From the NCBI GenBank assembly GCA_022563195.1, contig JADFNV010000008.1:30233-94232 (forward strand): DNA of 64,000 bases, in the 5' to 3' direction. The translations under genes and the position numbers were made by a program. Source of the DNA: Pseudomonadota bacterium. Its GTDB lineage: Bacteria > Pseudomonadota > Gammaproteobacteria > Steroidobacterales > Woeseiaceae. Below are positions 38,793 to 48,868 of the stretch, piece after piece (within the stretch, counting starts at the first letter, position 1; every line of letters begins with the position of its first letter). The notes under the pieces were generated by a model. It was not told where the DNA came from. It did no database searches and saw only the letters and a list, made by a program, of their open reading frames with translations.

Positions 38793-39968
38793 ATGAACCT
38801 TCACGAGTACCAAGCGAAACAGCTGTTCGCCGAGTATGGCATTCCTGTGCCGCGTGGAATCGCAGCGAAAAGTCCGGGCGCAGCCGTCGATGCTGCCAAT
38901 GAACTTGGCGGCGAATTCTGGGTGGTAAAAGCGCAAGTTCACGCGGGCGGGCGTGGCAAGGCGGGGGGTGTCAAGCTGGCCCGTAGCACCGATGCAGTCC
39001 GTCGATATGCACAGGACATGCTTGGCAAGCAGCTGGTTACACACCAGTCGGGTCCGGATGGGCTGCCGGTTAACGTCGTGTATGTGGAGGAAGGCTCGGA
39101 CATAGAGCGGGAGTTGTACCTGTCAATGCTCGTCGATCGCGAAGTCAGTCGTATTGCGTTCATCGCATCAGCAGCTGGCGGCATGGATATTGAGCAGGTC
39201 GCTGCCGAAACGCCGGAGAAGATTTTCTCCATTGCCATCGCTCCCGATGCAGGACTGCAGGATTACCAGGCGCGGCAGCTGGCATTTGGTCTCGAGCTCG
39301 ATAAGCAGCAGATGCGTCAGTTCGGTGACCTGATCAAGCGTATGTATCGACTCTACACGGAGTGTGATGCTGGCCTCGTTGAGGTCAATCCGCTGATCAT
39401 TACGAAAGCTGGCGACGTTGTGGCACTCGACGCGAAGATCAGTATCGATAGTAATGCGCTTTATCGCCAGCCAAAACTTGCCGCATTACGCGACATCACA
39501 CAAGAAGACGACCGGGAACGCGAGGCAGCGGCGCATGACCTCAATTACGTGTCGCTCGATGGCGATATTGCCTGCATGGTCAATGGGGCCGGGCTTGCGA
39601 TGGCGACGATGGACCTGATCAAGCTGCACGGTGGTGAGCCGGCGAATTTTCTCGATGTGGGTGGCGGTGCGACCAAGGAGCGAGTCGCGGAAGCCTTCAA
39701 GCTCGTTCTCTCCAACCAGAGCGTGACAGCGATACTCGTCAACATTTTTGGCGGCATCGTTCGTTGTGACCTGATTGCGGAGGGCATTATCGAGGCGGTC
39801 AAGGAAGTCGGGGTCACCATTCCAGTGGTAGTGCGTCTCGAGGGAACCAATGTGGACAAGGGCCGCAAATTGCTTGCTGGCAGCGGGCTGGACATTATAT
39901 CTGCCGAAGACCTGACCGAAGCGGCCAGGAACGTGGTGGCTGCTGCGTCAGCGAGAGCAAGCCAATGA
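38793..39968 (+). CDS. sucC: SucC, succinyl-CoA synthetase beta subunit
   Basis: The 391-residue subunit has an N-terminal ATP-grasp domain ([40 protein letters not shown]). The C-terminal CoA-ligase domain carries [20 protein letters not shown], then [10 protein letters not shown] and [16 protein letters not shown]. With SucD it interconverts succinyl-CoA and succinate with nucleotide phosphorylation in the TCA cycle. The gene overlaps sucD by four bases and stands apart from other TCA genes, inserted between the pil and bam neighbourhoods. Confidence 0.97.
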   Translation: MNLHEYQAKQLFAEYGIPVPRGIAAKSPGAAVDAANELGGEFWVVKAQVHAGGRGKAGGVKLARSTDAVRRYAQDMLGKQLVTHQSGPDGLPVNVVYVEEGSDIERELYLSMLVDREVSRIAFIASAAGGMDIEQVAAETPEKIFSIAIAPDAGLQDYQARQLAFGLELDKQQMRQFGDLIKRMYRLYTECDAGLVEVNPLIITKAGDVVALDAKISIDSNALYRQPKLAALRDITQEDDREREAAAHDLNYVSLDGDIACMVNGAGLAMATMDLIKLHGGEPANFLDVGGGATKERVAEAFKLVLSNQSVTAILVNIFGGIVRCDLIAEGIIEAVKEVGVTIPVVVRLEGTNVDKGRKLLAGSGLDIISAEDLTEAARNVVAAASARASQ

Positions 39969-40837
39969 GCATTCTCGTCGATAAAGACAGCAAGATTGTC
40001 TGTCAGGGCATCACGGGCAGTCAGGGGACGTTTCACACACAGCAATGCATCGAGTATGGCACGGGCGTTGTCGCTGGTGTGACACCGGGCCGCGGCGGCG
40101 GCGAACATCTTGGTGTGCCGGTATTTAATACGATGCGCGAGGCGGTTCGTGAAACCGGAGCGGATGTCAGCATGATCTACGTGCCAGCACCGTTTGCGGC
40201 TGATGCCATCCTCGAGGCTGCTGATGCCGGCATAAAGCTGGTCGTGTGTATTACCGAAGGCATCCCGGTCATTGACATGGTCAAAGTCAAATCGGCCCTG
40301 CGCGACCACGATTGCCGCCTGATCGGCCCGAACTGTCCGGGCATCATCACGCCCGGAGCCTGCAAGATCGGCATCATGCCCGGATTCATTCACAAACCGG
40401 GCCGCATTGGCGTTATTTCCCGGTCCGGCACCTTGACCTATGAAGCCGTCTACCAGACAACGACTAACGATCTGGGCCAGACCACCTGCATCGGTATTGG
40501 CGGTGATGCGATTCGTGGCATGAATTTCATCGATTGCCTGGAATTGTTCGAGGCGGACGCTGACACTGATGGCATTATCATGGTTGGCGAAATCGGCGGC
40601 ACAGATGAAGAGGCTGCGGCCGAGTTCATCCAGTCGAATGTTTCGACGCCGGTCGTAGCTTATATCGCTGGTGTGACTGCCCCGCCTGGAAAACGCATGG
40701 GTCATGCCGGGGCCATCGTCGCGGGCGGCAAGGGTACGGCAGCCGATAAATTCAAAGCGCTCGATGCAGCCGGGGTAGCGACCGTTCGGTCGCCAGCCGA
40801 GCTCGGCAGCATGATGCGGGAGGTTCTCGGCGGCTAG
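39965..40837 (+). CDS. sucD: SucD, succinyl-CoA synthetase alpha subunit
   Basis: The 290-residue subunit has an N-terminal CoA-binding Rossmann domain ([20 protein letters not shown], then [11 protein letters not shown]) and [20 protein letters not shown]. The active-site histidine that is phosphorylated lies in [17 protein letters not shown]. It is translationally coupled to sucC by an ATGA overlap. Confidence 0.97.
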   Translation: MSILVDKDSKIVCQGITGSQGTFHTQQCIEYGTGVVAGVTPGRGGGEHLGVPVFNTMREAVRETGADVSMIYVPAPFAADAILEAADAGIKLVVCITEGIPVIDMVKVKSALRDHDCRLIGPNCPGIITPGACKIGIMPGFIHKPGRIGVISRSGTLTYEAVYQTTTNDLGQTTCIGIGGDAIRGMNFIDCLELFEADADTDGIIMVGEIGGTDEEAAAEFIQSNVSTPVVAYIAGVTAPPGKRMGHAGAIVAGGKGTAADKFKALDAAGVATVRSPAELGSMMREVLGG

Positions 40838-40867
40838 TTCAGATCGCAGAGTGAGGCGGCGACAGCA

Positions 40868-42499
40868 GTGAGCAGCAAAGTGATAGTTGTCATGGCCCAG
40901 ACCGACCTGGCCGTGGGTGACGTCGCCGGAAATACGGCGAAAATAATCGACTTTGCCGAACGCGCACGCGACGAGATGTTAGCGGATCTCGTTGTCTTTC
41001 CCGAGCTTAGTGTCTGCGGCTACCCCCCAGAGGACCTGCTTTTTCATGCCGGTCTGCGCAAGCGCGTTGAGCAGGCTGTCGTCGATATTCGCGAAAGAGT
41101 GCGCGGCATCGCGGTGCTCATCGGCTTTCCGGAATACGTCGACGACCAAATATTCAATAGCTGTGCGGTGTTCGCCAACGGCAAGTTGCTATGTGCTTAT
41201 CGCAAACACTTGCTGCCTAATTACCGGGTCTTCGATGAAGAGCGATATTTTACCCGGGGAAAGGACCCGGCGGTTTTCCGACTCAACGGCGTTGCGATCG
41301 GATTAACGATCTGTGAAGACATCTGGCAACCGGGGCCGCTTGCCGCGTCACGATCGGCCGGAGCCGAATGTGTCATTACGATCAATGGATCGCCCTACGA
41401 ACGCGATTGCCAACAACAACGTGAACAGGTTGCCAGGGCTCGTGTTGAGGAGACACCTGTCCCCATTGTCTATGTCAACATGGTCGGTGGTCAGGATGAA
41501 CTCGTCTTTGACGGTGGCAGCTTCGTTATGGATGCTGATGGTGAAGTTCGTTACCGGGCGCAGCCATTCGATGAGGGCCTGCACAAAGTCACGCTGTCGC
41601 CCGCTGCAGGCGGGATAGAAATTGCGTCTGGCAGCGTGGCGAAGCTGCTGTCAACGGAGGCTAGCGTCTATCGTGCGTTGATCACCGGTACGCGCGACTA
41701 CGTCGACAAGCATGCCTTTCCAGGCGTTATCATCGGCCTGTCCGGCGGTATCGATTCTGCGCTGGTCCTTGCCATCGCTTGCGACGCGCTGGGCGCAGAT
41801 CGGGTTCGTGCAGTAATGATGCCATACCGTTATACGTCGACAATGAGCCAGGAAGATGCTGCGAAACAAGCAAAAACACTGGGTGTGCGCTACGACGTCA
41901 TTCCGATCGCGCCATTGGTTAGCGCAACGATCGGACTACTGGAATCGATTCTTGAAGATCACGCCGACGATGTCACCGAAGAAAACATACAGGCGAGGTG
42001 CCGGGGATTATTGCTGATGGCTATTTCCAACAATACCGGCAGGATGTTGTTGACGACAGGCAACAAGAGCGAAATGGCCGTTGGTTATGCCACTCTCTAT
42101 GGTGACATGGCGGGCGGGTTCGCGCCGATCAAGGACTGCAGCAAGTCCTTGGTCTTCAAGCTCGCGAATTACCGCAATTCACAAAGCAGCATCATTCCCG
42201 AGCGTGTCATTACGCGCGCGCCATCGGCCGAATTGCGGGCGGGTCAGAAGGACAGCGACTCATTGCCTGATTACGGAATTCTTGATCCGATCCTGGAAGC
42301 GTTCATTGAGCAGGACTTGTCCGTAGAAAAGATCGTAGAGCGCGGTTTCGACCGCGATACGGTCATCAGTATTCTGGAGATGGTCAAACGAAATGAATAC
42401 AAGCGGCGTCAGGCCCCACCCGGCGTGCGCGTCAGTAGCCGCGCGTTTGGCCGTGACTGGCGTTACCCGATTACGTCAGGTTACCGCTTCCCTGAATAA
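40868..42499 (+). CDS. nadE: NadE, glutamine-dependent NAD+ synthetase
   Basis: The 543-residue two-domain enzyme starts at a GTG. The N-terminal nitrilase-type glutaminase (about 1-260) has the catalytic Glu in FPELSVCGYPPEDLL, Lys in YRKHLLPNY and Cys in GLTICEDIWQPG. The C-terminal synthetase has the PP-loop GLSGGIDSALVLAIACDALG and TTGNKSEMAVGYATLYGDMA. It amidates nicotinic acid adenine dinucleotide to NAD+ using glutamine as ammonia donor. Its stop codon directly abuts that of bamD on the other strand, leaving no intergenic base. Confidence 0.97.
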   Translation: MSSKVIVVMAQTDLAVGDVAGNTAKIIDFAERARDEMLADLVVFPELSVCGYPPEDLLFHAGLRKRVEQAVVDIRERVRGIAVLIGFPEYVDDQIFNSCAVFANGKLLCAYRKHLLPNYRVFDEERYFTRGKDPAVFRLNGVAIGLTICEDIWQPGPLAASRSAGAECVITINGSPYERDCQQQREQVARARVEETPVPIVYVNMVGGQDELVFDGGSFVMDADGEVRYRAQPFDEGLHKVTLSPAAGGIEIASGSVAKLLSTEASVYRALITGTRDYVDKHAFPGVIIGLSGGIDSALVLAIACDALGADRVRAVMMPYRYTSTMSQEDAAKQAKTLGVRYDVIPIAPLVSATIGLLESILEDHADDVTEENIQARCRGLLLMAISNNTGRMLLTTGNKSEMAVGYATLYGDMAGGFAPIKDCSKSLVFKLANYRNSQSSIIPERVITRAPSAELRAGQKDSDSLPDYGILDPILEAFIEQDLSVEKIVERGFDRDTVISILEMVKRNEYKRRQAPPGVRVSSRAFGRDWRYPITSGYRFPE

Positions 42500-43279
42500 T
42501 CAATTATCTGGAAAATTGAGCGCCAGCACGCGCCGAGTGTCGGCTGCAAGATCCTGCATGCCCAGTTCTTCGTATGCGTCGATCATTATCTCGAGTGACC
42601 TGTCATTTGTGTCGGCGCCGTTGAATTCCTCGAGTGCGTTCTTGGCTCGATTTAGCGCTGCAACGTAGGCGCCACGGCGAAGGTAGTAGTCCGCGACGTG
42701 ATTTTCGTATGCGGCCAGCCGGTTCCTCAGGAACAACATCCGCTGCTGGGCATCCGGCGCGTACTGGCTTGCCGGGTACTGTTCCACGAGCCTGCGTAAA
42801 GATGAGTAAGCCAGGGCAACGTCTTTCGGCGGTCGCCCAGTAATGTCTTTCTTGAAGCGGCGTTCGAGAAAACCCGCTTCCGATTCGAAATACGACAACG
42901 CCCGAATGTACAGTGCGTAATCAACCCGTTCGTGAATCGGGTTCTCGCGCATGAACGTATCCGCCGCATCAATTGCCTGTTCTTTCCGCCCAGCCTTGAA
43001 ATACGCATACATTAGTTCGAGCTGGATTTGTCGGCTCAGATCGCTGAAAGGATATCGAGCCTGGATCGCCTCGAAGATCTGGATGCCGCGACGATAATTG
43101 CTGCGGCTAACTGCTTCCTTGGCGGTTTCGTAGGCGCTGGTCAGGCTCTGGATTTCAGTCTGCTGCTCGTCATTTCCAGCACATGCACAGAGCAAGGAAA
43201 TTGTGGCCAGCAACAGCGCGAGGCGGGCCCTTCCTATCATGTGGACAAAGAGTTTGATGTTGTTTCCAAAAGTTTTCAT
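42500..43279 (-). CDS. bamD: BamD, outer-membrane assembly lipoprotein
   Basis: The ATG at 43279 gives 259 residues; the frame is open further upstream but antisense to rluD. A signal peptide with ATISLLCAC places the lipidated cysteine at about 33. Five TPR-like repeats follow, with RYPFSDLSRQIQLELMYAYF and RRLVEQYPASQYAPDAQQRM being family-typical. BamD is the essential lipoprotein partner of BamA in outer-membrane protein insertion. It is divergent from rluD, as in many gammaproteobacteria. Confidence 0.95.
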   Translation of the reverse strand: MKTFGNNIKLFVHMIGRARLALLLATISLLCACAGNDEQQTEIQSLTSAYETAKEAVSRSNYRRGIQIFEAIQARYPFSDLSRQIQLELMYAYFKAGRKEQAIDAADTFMRENPIHERVDYALYIRALSYFESEAGFLERRFKKDITGRPPKDVALAYSSLRRLVEQYPASQYAPDAQQRMLFLRNRLAAYENHVADYYLRRGAYVAALNRAKNALEEFNGADTNDRSLEIMIDAYEELGMQDLAADTRRVLALNFPDN

Positions 43280-43385
43280 GCTGCAGTGATCGGTCCCTTC
43301 CTGGACAAAACCTCGAATTTTGCCAGCCCCGAAACGGCCCCTGGGCCGGCCAAGTCGGCGAGTATACCGTAGACTTGGTAAGACG

Positions 43386-44333
43386 ATGAACGCGGATCCC
43401 ACAGTCAAAACCATCCCGGATGAACTTGCGGGCCAACGCTTGGACCAGGCGTTGGCCAGGATGTTTCCCGAGTATTCACGCAGCCGCCTCAAGCGATGGT
43501 TGCTTGAGGGCGCCATCACCGTCGATGGCGACCGTCCCCGGCCACGTGACCCTGTGCTCGGCGGTGAGTGCGTGGAATTGCAGGCCATAGCCGAGACCAG
43601 TAATGCGGCGGAGCCTGAGCCGATCGCGCTGGACATCGTGTTTGAGGACGAATCGCTGATTGTCATCAATAAGCCTGCAGGGCTCATTGTCCACCCGGGC
43701 GCCGGCAATCCCCGCGGCACACTGATGAACGGTTTGTTGCATTACGCCGCCGAGCTTTCCCAGGTGCCGCGCGCGGGAATCATCCACCGCCTCGACAAAG
43801 ACACCAGTGGTTTGCTGCTTATTGGCAAGACATTGCCAGCCCACACGGCGCTCGTTCGCCGGCTGGCTGACCGGGACATTTCCCGGGATTACCTGGCGGT
43901 ATGCAACGGTGTGCTGACAGGTGGAGGTACGATCAATGAGCCGATCGGCCGGCATCGAGTTGATCGCAAACGCATGAGCATCAGAGACGACGGCCGGCCG
44001 GCCACAACTCATTACAAAGTGCGGCAACGATTTGCAGCGCATACCTACATCAGCGTTACACTCGAAACGGGTCGGACGCATCAGATTCGCGTGCATTTTG
44101 CACACCGCCGGCATGCGTTGCTCGGCGACCCGGTTTACGGTGGCCGATTGGCGTTGCCACGCGGGGCGAGCGAGAGGCTCATCGTTACTCTGCGAACATT
44201 TCGACGCCAGGCATTGCATGCCGCAAAGCTCGAATTTGCACATCCTGAAAGTGGCGAGGGTCTCAGCTTCGAAGTATCACCGCCGCCTGATTTCGAGAGC
44301 TTGCTTGAGGTGTTGCGCGAGGACACCGAATGA
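43386..44333 (+). CDS. rluD: RluD, 23S rRNA pseudouridine synthase
   Basis: The ATG at 43386 gives 315 residues; an earlier in-frame TTG would lie in the bamD promoter. An S4 RNA-binding domain (GQRLDQALARMFPEYSRSRL) is followed by the RluA-type catalytic domain with the catalytic Asp in GIIHRLDKDTSGLLLIGKT and the motif TLETGRTHQIRVHF. It forms pseudouridines 1911, 1915 and 1917 in helix 69 of 23S rRNA. An ATGA overlap joins it to pgeF. Confidence 0.95.
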   Translation: MNADPTVKTIPDELAGQRLDQALARMFPEYSRSRLKRWLLEGAITVDGDRPRPRDPVLGGECVELQAIAETSNAAEPEPIALDIVFEDESLIVINKPAGLIVHPGAGNPRGTLMNGLLHYAAELSQVPRAGIIHRLDKDTSGLLLIGKTLPAHTALVRRLADRDISRDYLAVCNGVLTGGGTINEPIGRHRVDRKRMSIRDDGRPATTHYKVRQRFAAHTYISVTLETGRTHQIRVHFAHRRHALLGDPVYGGRLALPRGASERLIVTLRTFRRQALHAAKLEFAHPESGEGLSFEVSPPPDFESLLEVLREDTE

Positions 44334-44983
44334 GTGAAGACTGGATTCACGCAGAATGGCCGGCACCTGCAAACATCATTGCCGGCACGACGCTGCGCCA
44401 GGGTAGCGCAAGCGATCTGCCGATCGCGCCGCAATGGCTGCACCAGGTACATGGCACAGGCGTGGTTCGCGCAGGATCGTCAGATTTCGATCATGGACCT
44501 CCGGATGCGGATGCGATCATCGCCAATCGTCCTGGCGATATCTGCGTCGTGCAAACGGCCGATTGTCTGCCGATACTCCTGTGTTCGCTCGATGGCACTG
44601 AGATTGCAGCAGTGCACGCCGGCTGGCGCGGCTTGGCAGATGGCATTGTCGAGGCTACGGTCGCAGCAATGTTGAAATTACCCTCTGAGCTGATGGCCTG
44701 GTTCGGCCCGGCGATTTCGCAGGCCGCGTTCGAGGTGGGTGACGAGGTTCGCGAACGATTTGGGCTATCGGGCGCGAGTGACTCCGGGCCGTTTGTCGCC
44801 AATGAGCACGGCCGATGGCAGGCGGATCTGTATCATCTCGCCAGGGCCCGGCTGAGCAAGATCGGTGTTGAAGAAATCCACGGTGGCGGCCTGTGTACGT
44901 TCAGCGATGAAAAGCGCTTTTTCTCGCATCGGCGGGATGGTAAGACCGGTCGCCTGCTGAGCTTCATTTATCGAGAGTCGTAG
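44330..44983 (+). CDS. pgeF: PgeF/YfiH family multicopper-like oxidoreductase (LACC1 type)
   Basis: The 217-residue protein carries the DUF152 zinc-site residues: His in QWLHQVHGTGVV, Cys in VQTADCLPILLC, and His in VHAGWRGLADGIVE. Members have purine nucleoside phosphorylase and laccase-like activity and are proposed to edit peptidoglycan precursors carrying L-Ser. The order rluD-pgeF-clpB is the same as in E. coli. Its TAG stop is part of a REP-like sequence, GTAGGAGCCCGCC. Confidence 0.93.
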   Translation: MSEDWIHAEWPAPANIIAGTTLRQGSASDLPIAPQWLHQVHGTGVVRAGSSDFDHGPPDADAIIANRPGDICVVQTADCLPILLCSLDGTEIAAVHAGWRGLADGIVEATVAAMLKLPSELMAWFGPAISQAAFEVGDEVRERFGLSGASDSGPFVANEHGRWQADLYHLARARLSKIGVEEIHGGGLCTFSDEKRFFSHRRDGKTGRLLSFIYRES

Positions 44984-44998
44984 GAGCCCGCCGATGGG
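44980..44998 (+). repeat. REP-like unit fused to the pgeF stop codon
   Basis: GTAGGAGCCCGCCGATGGG begins one base before the pgeF TAG, so the stop codon is contributed by the repeat head. The expected GCGGGCGAT tail is missing; the unit is truncated or diverged. Confidence 0.55.
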
Positions 44999-45023
44999 TT
45001 GTTTTACCTCGGAAGTGAGGGAT

Positions 45024-45129
45024 AGCACTACGAGTGGGATGTTCTTCGACCGAAGTAAAGCGCAGCATCGCGAGCTCCCGTCAAGCGGGATCGAGACATG
45101 AGGGAGAGGAATGTCCCGCTCGTAGTGCT
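45024..45129. repeat. Long hairpin with conserved loop core, copy 1
   Basis: Arms 45024-45046 (AGCACTACGAGTGGGATG...) and 45107-45129 (...CCCGCTCGTAGTGCT) pair over 23 positions; every one of the four mismatches is a transition that becomes a G-U pair in RNA. The 60-base loop contains GAAGTAAAGCGCAGC plus GCGAGC (45052-45075), which also forms the loop of the hairpin at 48865-48949, where the stem sequence is completely different. It lies between pgeF and clpB. Confidence 0.7.
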
Positions 45130-45152
45130 GTGTTTGTTTAGCTTCTGCAGGT

Positions 45153-45180
45153 CTTGAAAAATGGGATTCCGATGTCATTT
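45153..45180 (+). promoter_or_regulatory. Sigma-32-like heat-shock promoter of clpB
   Basis: CTTGAAA at 45153-45159 is a perfect sigma-32 -35 element. Thirteen bases later TGTCATTT matches the last five positions of CCCCATTT. It is about 45 bases upstream of the clpB ATG, in keeping with heat-shock control of clpB elsewhere. Confidence 0.55.
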
Positions 45181-45225
45181 TAAGGTGAGTTTCTGACAGC
45201 CAGGGGTTTGGGCCCAGGGTATTCA

Positions 45226-47805
45226 ATGCGTTTGGACAAACTGACAAGCAAATTTCAGTTGGCGCTCGCCGATGCGCAGTCGCTCGCTGTTGGCCTGGAC
45301 CACCAGTTCATAGAGCCTGCACACCTCATGGTTGCTATGCTCGACCAGCAAGGCGGCTCGGTTCGCGGGCTGCTGACGAAATCGGGCGTTAACGCCAACC
45401 TGCTGCGTTCACAGCTGGGTGATGTCGTTGACCGTTTTGCGAAAGTCGAGGGCACGGGGGGCGATGTTCATCTCGGCAATGAGCTGAACAAGCTTTTCAA
45501 TATCACCGACAAACTCGCACAAAAACGAGGGGATCAATATATATCGAGCGAACTGTTCGTTCTCGCGGCTATGCACGAGAAGTCACCGCTCCGGAGCTTC
45601 ATGCAGCAGGCCGGGGCTGTACGAGCTGCGATCGATAAATCGATCGACGACTTGCGTGGCGGACAGCAAGTCAACGACCCGAATGCCGAGGACACGCGCC
45701 AGGCACTCGAGAAGTACACGATCGATCTGACCGAGCGTGCGGAGCAGGGCAAGCTGGACCCGATCATCGGTCGTGATGATGAAATTCGACGTACGATCCA
45801 GATTTTACAACGACGCACCAAAAACAACCCGGTCCTGATCGGCGAGCCAGGAGTCGGTAAAACCGCGATCATCGAAGGGCTCGCTCAACGCATCGTCAAT
45901 AACGAAGTACCCGACGGGCTGCGTGGCAAGCGGATATTGTCTCTCGACATGGGTGCATTAATCGCCGGCGCCAAATTTCGCGGTGAATTCGAAGAACGGC
46001 TCAAGGCCGTACTCAGCGATCTTGCGAAGCAGGAAGGCCAGATCATTCTATTCATTGATGAACTGCATACGGTGGTCGGTGCAGGCGCCGCCGAGGGGTC
46101 TATGGATGCCAGCAACATGCTCAAGCCGGCACTGGCGCGCGGAGAACTGCACTGCGTCGGTGCGACCACGCTTGACGAATATCGCAAATATCTGGAAAAG
46201 GATGCGGCGCTCGAGCGCCGCTTCCAGAAAGTTCTCATCGAAGAGCCTACCGTCGAAGACACGATCGCGATCCTTCGCGGCCTGAAAGAACGTTACGAAG
46301 TCCACCATGGGGTCGAGATTACGGACCCAGCCATCGTAGCCGCTGCGACGCTGTCACATCGGTACATCAGCGACCGTCAACTTCCGGATAAGGCGATCGA
46401 CCTGATCGATGAGGCTGCATCGCGAATTCGCATTGAGATCGACTCGAAGCCCGAGGCAATGGATCGGCTCGAGCGGCGCATCATTCAACTCAAGATCGAG
46501 CGCGAAGCGCTTAAAAAGGAATCCGATGAGGCGTCGCTGAAGCGACTCGACGATATAGAGGGGCAGTTGCGCGAACTCGAAAAAGAATTCGCGGATCTCG
46601 ATGAGGTATGGAAGTCAGAAAAGGCTGCGATGCAGGGCACGGCTCAAGTCAAAGAGGAGCTCGAACGCGCGCGCCTGGAGCTCGAGACCGCGCACCGCGC
46701 CAATGATCTGACTCGCATGTCCGAGCTTCAGTACGGGCGCATTCCGGCGCTCGAAAAGCAGCTCGATAACGCCGTACATGCCGAGAACAAAGAGACTGTC
46801 TTGCTACGTAACAATGTCACAGACGAAGAAGTTGCCGAGATCGTCTCGAAGTGGACCGGGATCCCGGTGTCCAGGATGCTTGAGGGCGAGAAAGACAAAC
46901 TCCTGCAAATGGAATCGATCGTGCAGAAACGAGTCGTCGGTCAGGATGAAGCCGTGACAGCGGTTGCAAATGCAATCCGTCGTTCACGTGCCGGGCTGTC
47001 GGATCCAAGGCGACCGATTGGGTCATTCCTGTTCCTCGGACCTACCGGCGTCGGCAAGACCGAGCTGACCAAAGCCCTCGCGAACTTCTTGTTTGATACG
47101 GACGATGCGATGGTGCGACTCGACATGTCGGAATTCATGGAAAAGCACTCGGTAGCGCGGCTCATAGGCGCACCGCCCGGCTATGTGGGCTACGAGGAGG
47201 GCGGCTACCTGACCGAAGCCGTTCGGCGACGTCCATACTCGGTAATCTTGCTCGATGAAATCGAAAAGGCGCATCCGGATGTGTTCAACGTCTTGCTACA
47301 GGTACTGGATGATGGCCGTCTGACGGACGGGCAGGGGCGGACTGTCGATTTTCGTAACAGCGTGATCGTCATGACGTCGAATCTCGGTTCGCAGATGATT
47401 CAGGAAATGCAGGGCGAAGAGAACTACGATGCAATGAAGACGGCGCTCATGGAGGTCGTAGGCACGCATTTTCGTCCAGAGTTCATCAATCGCATCGATG
47501 ATGTGGTCGTGTTCCATCCATTGAGTCGCGAACATATTCGGCGCATCGTCGATATTCAGCTTGGCTATCTTCATGATCGTCTCGCCGAACGAGATATGCG
47601 TATTCACTTGTCTGACGCGGCTCGGGACAGGCTCGCCGATGCCGGTTTTGATCCCGTCTATGGGGCGCGGCCATTGAAGCGCGCAATTCAGCAGCAGGTC
47701 GAGAACCCGTTGGCGCAGGATATTCTGCAGGGCAGATTCCAGCCGGGTGACGTCATTGAAGTGGGCGTCTCTGACGGTCGTTTGGAATTCAAGAATGCGG
47801 CTTGA
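45226..47805 (+). CDS. clpB: ClpB, protein disaggregase
   Basis: The ATG at 45226 gives [20 protein letters not shown] and 859 residues, almost the E. coli length. Domains: N-domain (about 1-145), AAA-1 with Walker [10 protein letters not shown] and the pore-loop region [10 protein letters not shown], the long M-domain coiled coil (about 400-525), and AAA-2 with [16 protein letters not shown] second pore loop, [12 protein letters not shown], follows. ClpB hexamers extract proteins from aggregates with DnaK. It follows a hairpin element and a sigma-32-type promoter. Confidence 0.97.
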   Translation: MRLDKLTSKFQLALADAQSLAVGLDHQFIEPAHLMVAMLDQQGGSVRGLLTKSGVNANLLRSQLGDVVDRFAKVEGTGGDVHLGNELNKLFNITDKLAQKRGDQYISSELFVLAAMHEKSPLRSFMQQAGAVRAAIDKSIDDLRGGQQVNDPNAEDTRQALEKYTIDLTERAEQGKLDPIIGRDDEIRRTIQILQRRTKNNPVLIGEPGVGKTAIIEGLAQRIVNNEVPDGLRGKRILSLDMGALIAGAKFRGEFEERLKAVLSDLAKQEGQIILFIDELHTVVGAGAAEGSMDASNMLKPALARGELHCVGATTLDEYRKYLEKDAALERRFQKVLIEEPTVEDTIAILRGLKERYEVHHGVEITDPAIVAAATLSHRYISDRQLPDKAIDLIDEAASRIRIEIDSKPEAMDRLERRIIQLKIEREALKKESDEASLKRLDDIEGQLRELEKEFADLDEVWKSEKAAMQGTAQVKEELERARLELETAHRANDLTRMSELQYGRIPALEKQLDNAVHAENKETVLLRNNVTDEEVAEIVSKWTGIPVSRMLEGEKDKLLQMESIVQKRVVGQDEAVTAVANAIRRSRAGLSDPRRPIGSFLFLGPTGVGKTELTKALANFLFDTDDAMVRLDMSEFMEKHSVARLIGAPPGYVGYEEGGYLTEAVRRRPYSVILLDEIEKAHPDVFNVLLQVLDDGRLTDGQGRTVDFRNSVIVMTSNLGSQMIQEMQGEENYDAMKTALMEVVGTHFRPEFINRIDDVVVFHPLSREHIRRIVDIQLGYLHDRLAERDMRIHLSDAARDRLADAGFDPVYGARPLKRAIQQQVENPLAQDILQGRFQPGDVIEVGVSDGRLEFKNAA

Positions 47806-47847
47806 ACTGTGACCCACTATAATGCGCGCTCTGTGAGGAGTTAAAGC

Positions 47848-48213
47848 ATGCCAATATACGAATATGCCTGCAAGAAGTGCGGTCATACGCTCGATGCTCT
47901 GCAAAAGATTGCGGAGGCAGTGCTTGTCGATTGCCCGTCTTGCGGTGAGCCTGACTTGAAACGACTGTTGTCCGCGCCGCGTTTTCGGCTTAAGGGAAAA
48001 GGCTGGTACGAAACCGATTTCAAGAAAGACAATCAGCGTAATCTTGCCGGTGATAAGGAACCGTCGAAATCGGACGACAAGTCCAAGAGCGACAAACCGA
48101 AAAGTGACGAGTCCAAAAGTGACAAGCCCAAGACGGACAAGTCCGCGAAAGATAGTTCAGGCGACAAAGCAAAGCCCAAGTCGGCGCCTGATACCAAAGC
48201 AGGCACGGGGTGA
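47848..48213 (+). CDS. FmdB-family zinc-ribbon protein with Lys/Ser/Asp repeat tail
   Basis: The 121-residue protein begins with the FmdB zinc ribbon MPIYEYACKKCGHTLDALQK, with a second CPSCG knuckle at about 31-35. The last 50 residues are low-complexity repeats of the type KSDKPKSDESKSDKPKTDKS, highly charged and likely disordered. A GAGGAG ribosome site and a TATAAT at 47818-47823 precede it. FmdB ribbons are regulators or small metal proteins of uncertain role. It frequently precedes the DUF502 gene and aspS, as here. Confidence 0.9.
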   Translation: MPIYEYACKKCGHTLDALQKIAEAVLVDCPSCGEPDLKRLLSAPRFRLKGKGWYETDFKKDNQRNLAGDKEPSKSDDKSKSDKPKSDESKSDKPKTDKSAKDSSGDKAKPKSAPDTKAGTG

Positions 48214-48220
48214 TCCGGCC

Positions 48221-48868
48221 ATGATGAAGCGTCTCCGTCGTTATCTCGTTGCTGGCATCCTCGTGTGGCTGCCACTGGGCGTCACATTTATATTGTTACG
48301 CTTTCTCGTCGGCCTCATGGACAAAACGCTCAACCTACTGCCAAAAGCGTATCAACCGGCCGAATGGCTGGGCGTCGCGATCCCGGGGCTTGGCGTGATT
48401 CTGACGGTCATCGTTTTGTTGATTACGGGCCTGCTTGCGGCAAACTTCGTCGGTCGCAGTGTCGTTGGCGGTTGGGAGTCGTTGCTGAAACGCATCCCGA
48501 TTGTGCGCTCGATATATTCGGCGGCCAAGAATTTTACTGAAATTGTATTTTCGGATTCGGGCAACGCATTCAAAAAAGTATTGCTCGTTGAGTATCCGCG
48601 CAAGGGGATTTACACCCTGACCTTCCAGACGGCGACCAGCATGGGTGAGGTGGCAGGGCGTACGGGCGAGGAGGTCGTCTGTTGTTTCGTGCCAACCACG
48701 CCAAATCCGACGTCAGGATTCCTGATCGTAGTGCCGAAGAAGGATGTCATCGAACTCGATATGAGTGTGGATGCAGCCGCGAAAATGGTGATGTCGCTGG
48801 GCGTCGTCGTACCCACATGGACGAAAGAGCAGACCGCGGACTTGCCGCTGAAGACGCCCGAAGAGTGA
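48221..48868 (+). CDS. DUF502 family membrane protein
   Basis: The ATG at 48221, seven bases after fmdB, gives 215 residues; longer frames run back through fmdB. Two membrane segments are visible at about 9-28 (LVAGILVWLPLGVTFILLRF) and about 57-80 (IPGLGVILTVIVLLITGLLA). Conserved DUF502 motifs follow: LLKRIPIVRSIYSAAKNFTE and CCFVPTTPNPTSGFLIVVPK. The function is unknown; the gene is very commonly linked to fmdB and aspS. Its TGA stop lies inside the arm of the hairpin at 48865-48949. Confidence 0.9.
   Translation: MMKRLRRYLVAGILVWLPLGVTFILLRFLVGLMDKTLNLLPKAYQPAEWLGVAIPGLGVILTVIVLLITGLLAANFVGRSVVGGWESLLKRIPIVRSIYSAAKNFTEIVFSDSGNAFKKVLLVEYPRKGIYTLTFQTATSMGEVAGRTGEEVVCCFVPTTPNPTSGFLIVVPKKDVIELDMSVDAAAKMVMSLGVVVPTWTKEQTADLPLKTPEE

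Noticed and set aside
48043..48213. Short tandem repeats in fmdB as a CRISPR or intergenic repeat array
   Set aside because: They are in-frame codons for Lys-Ser-Asp-Pro, too short and imperfect, with no spacers. No CRISPR array was seen anywhere in the window.
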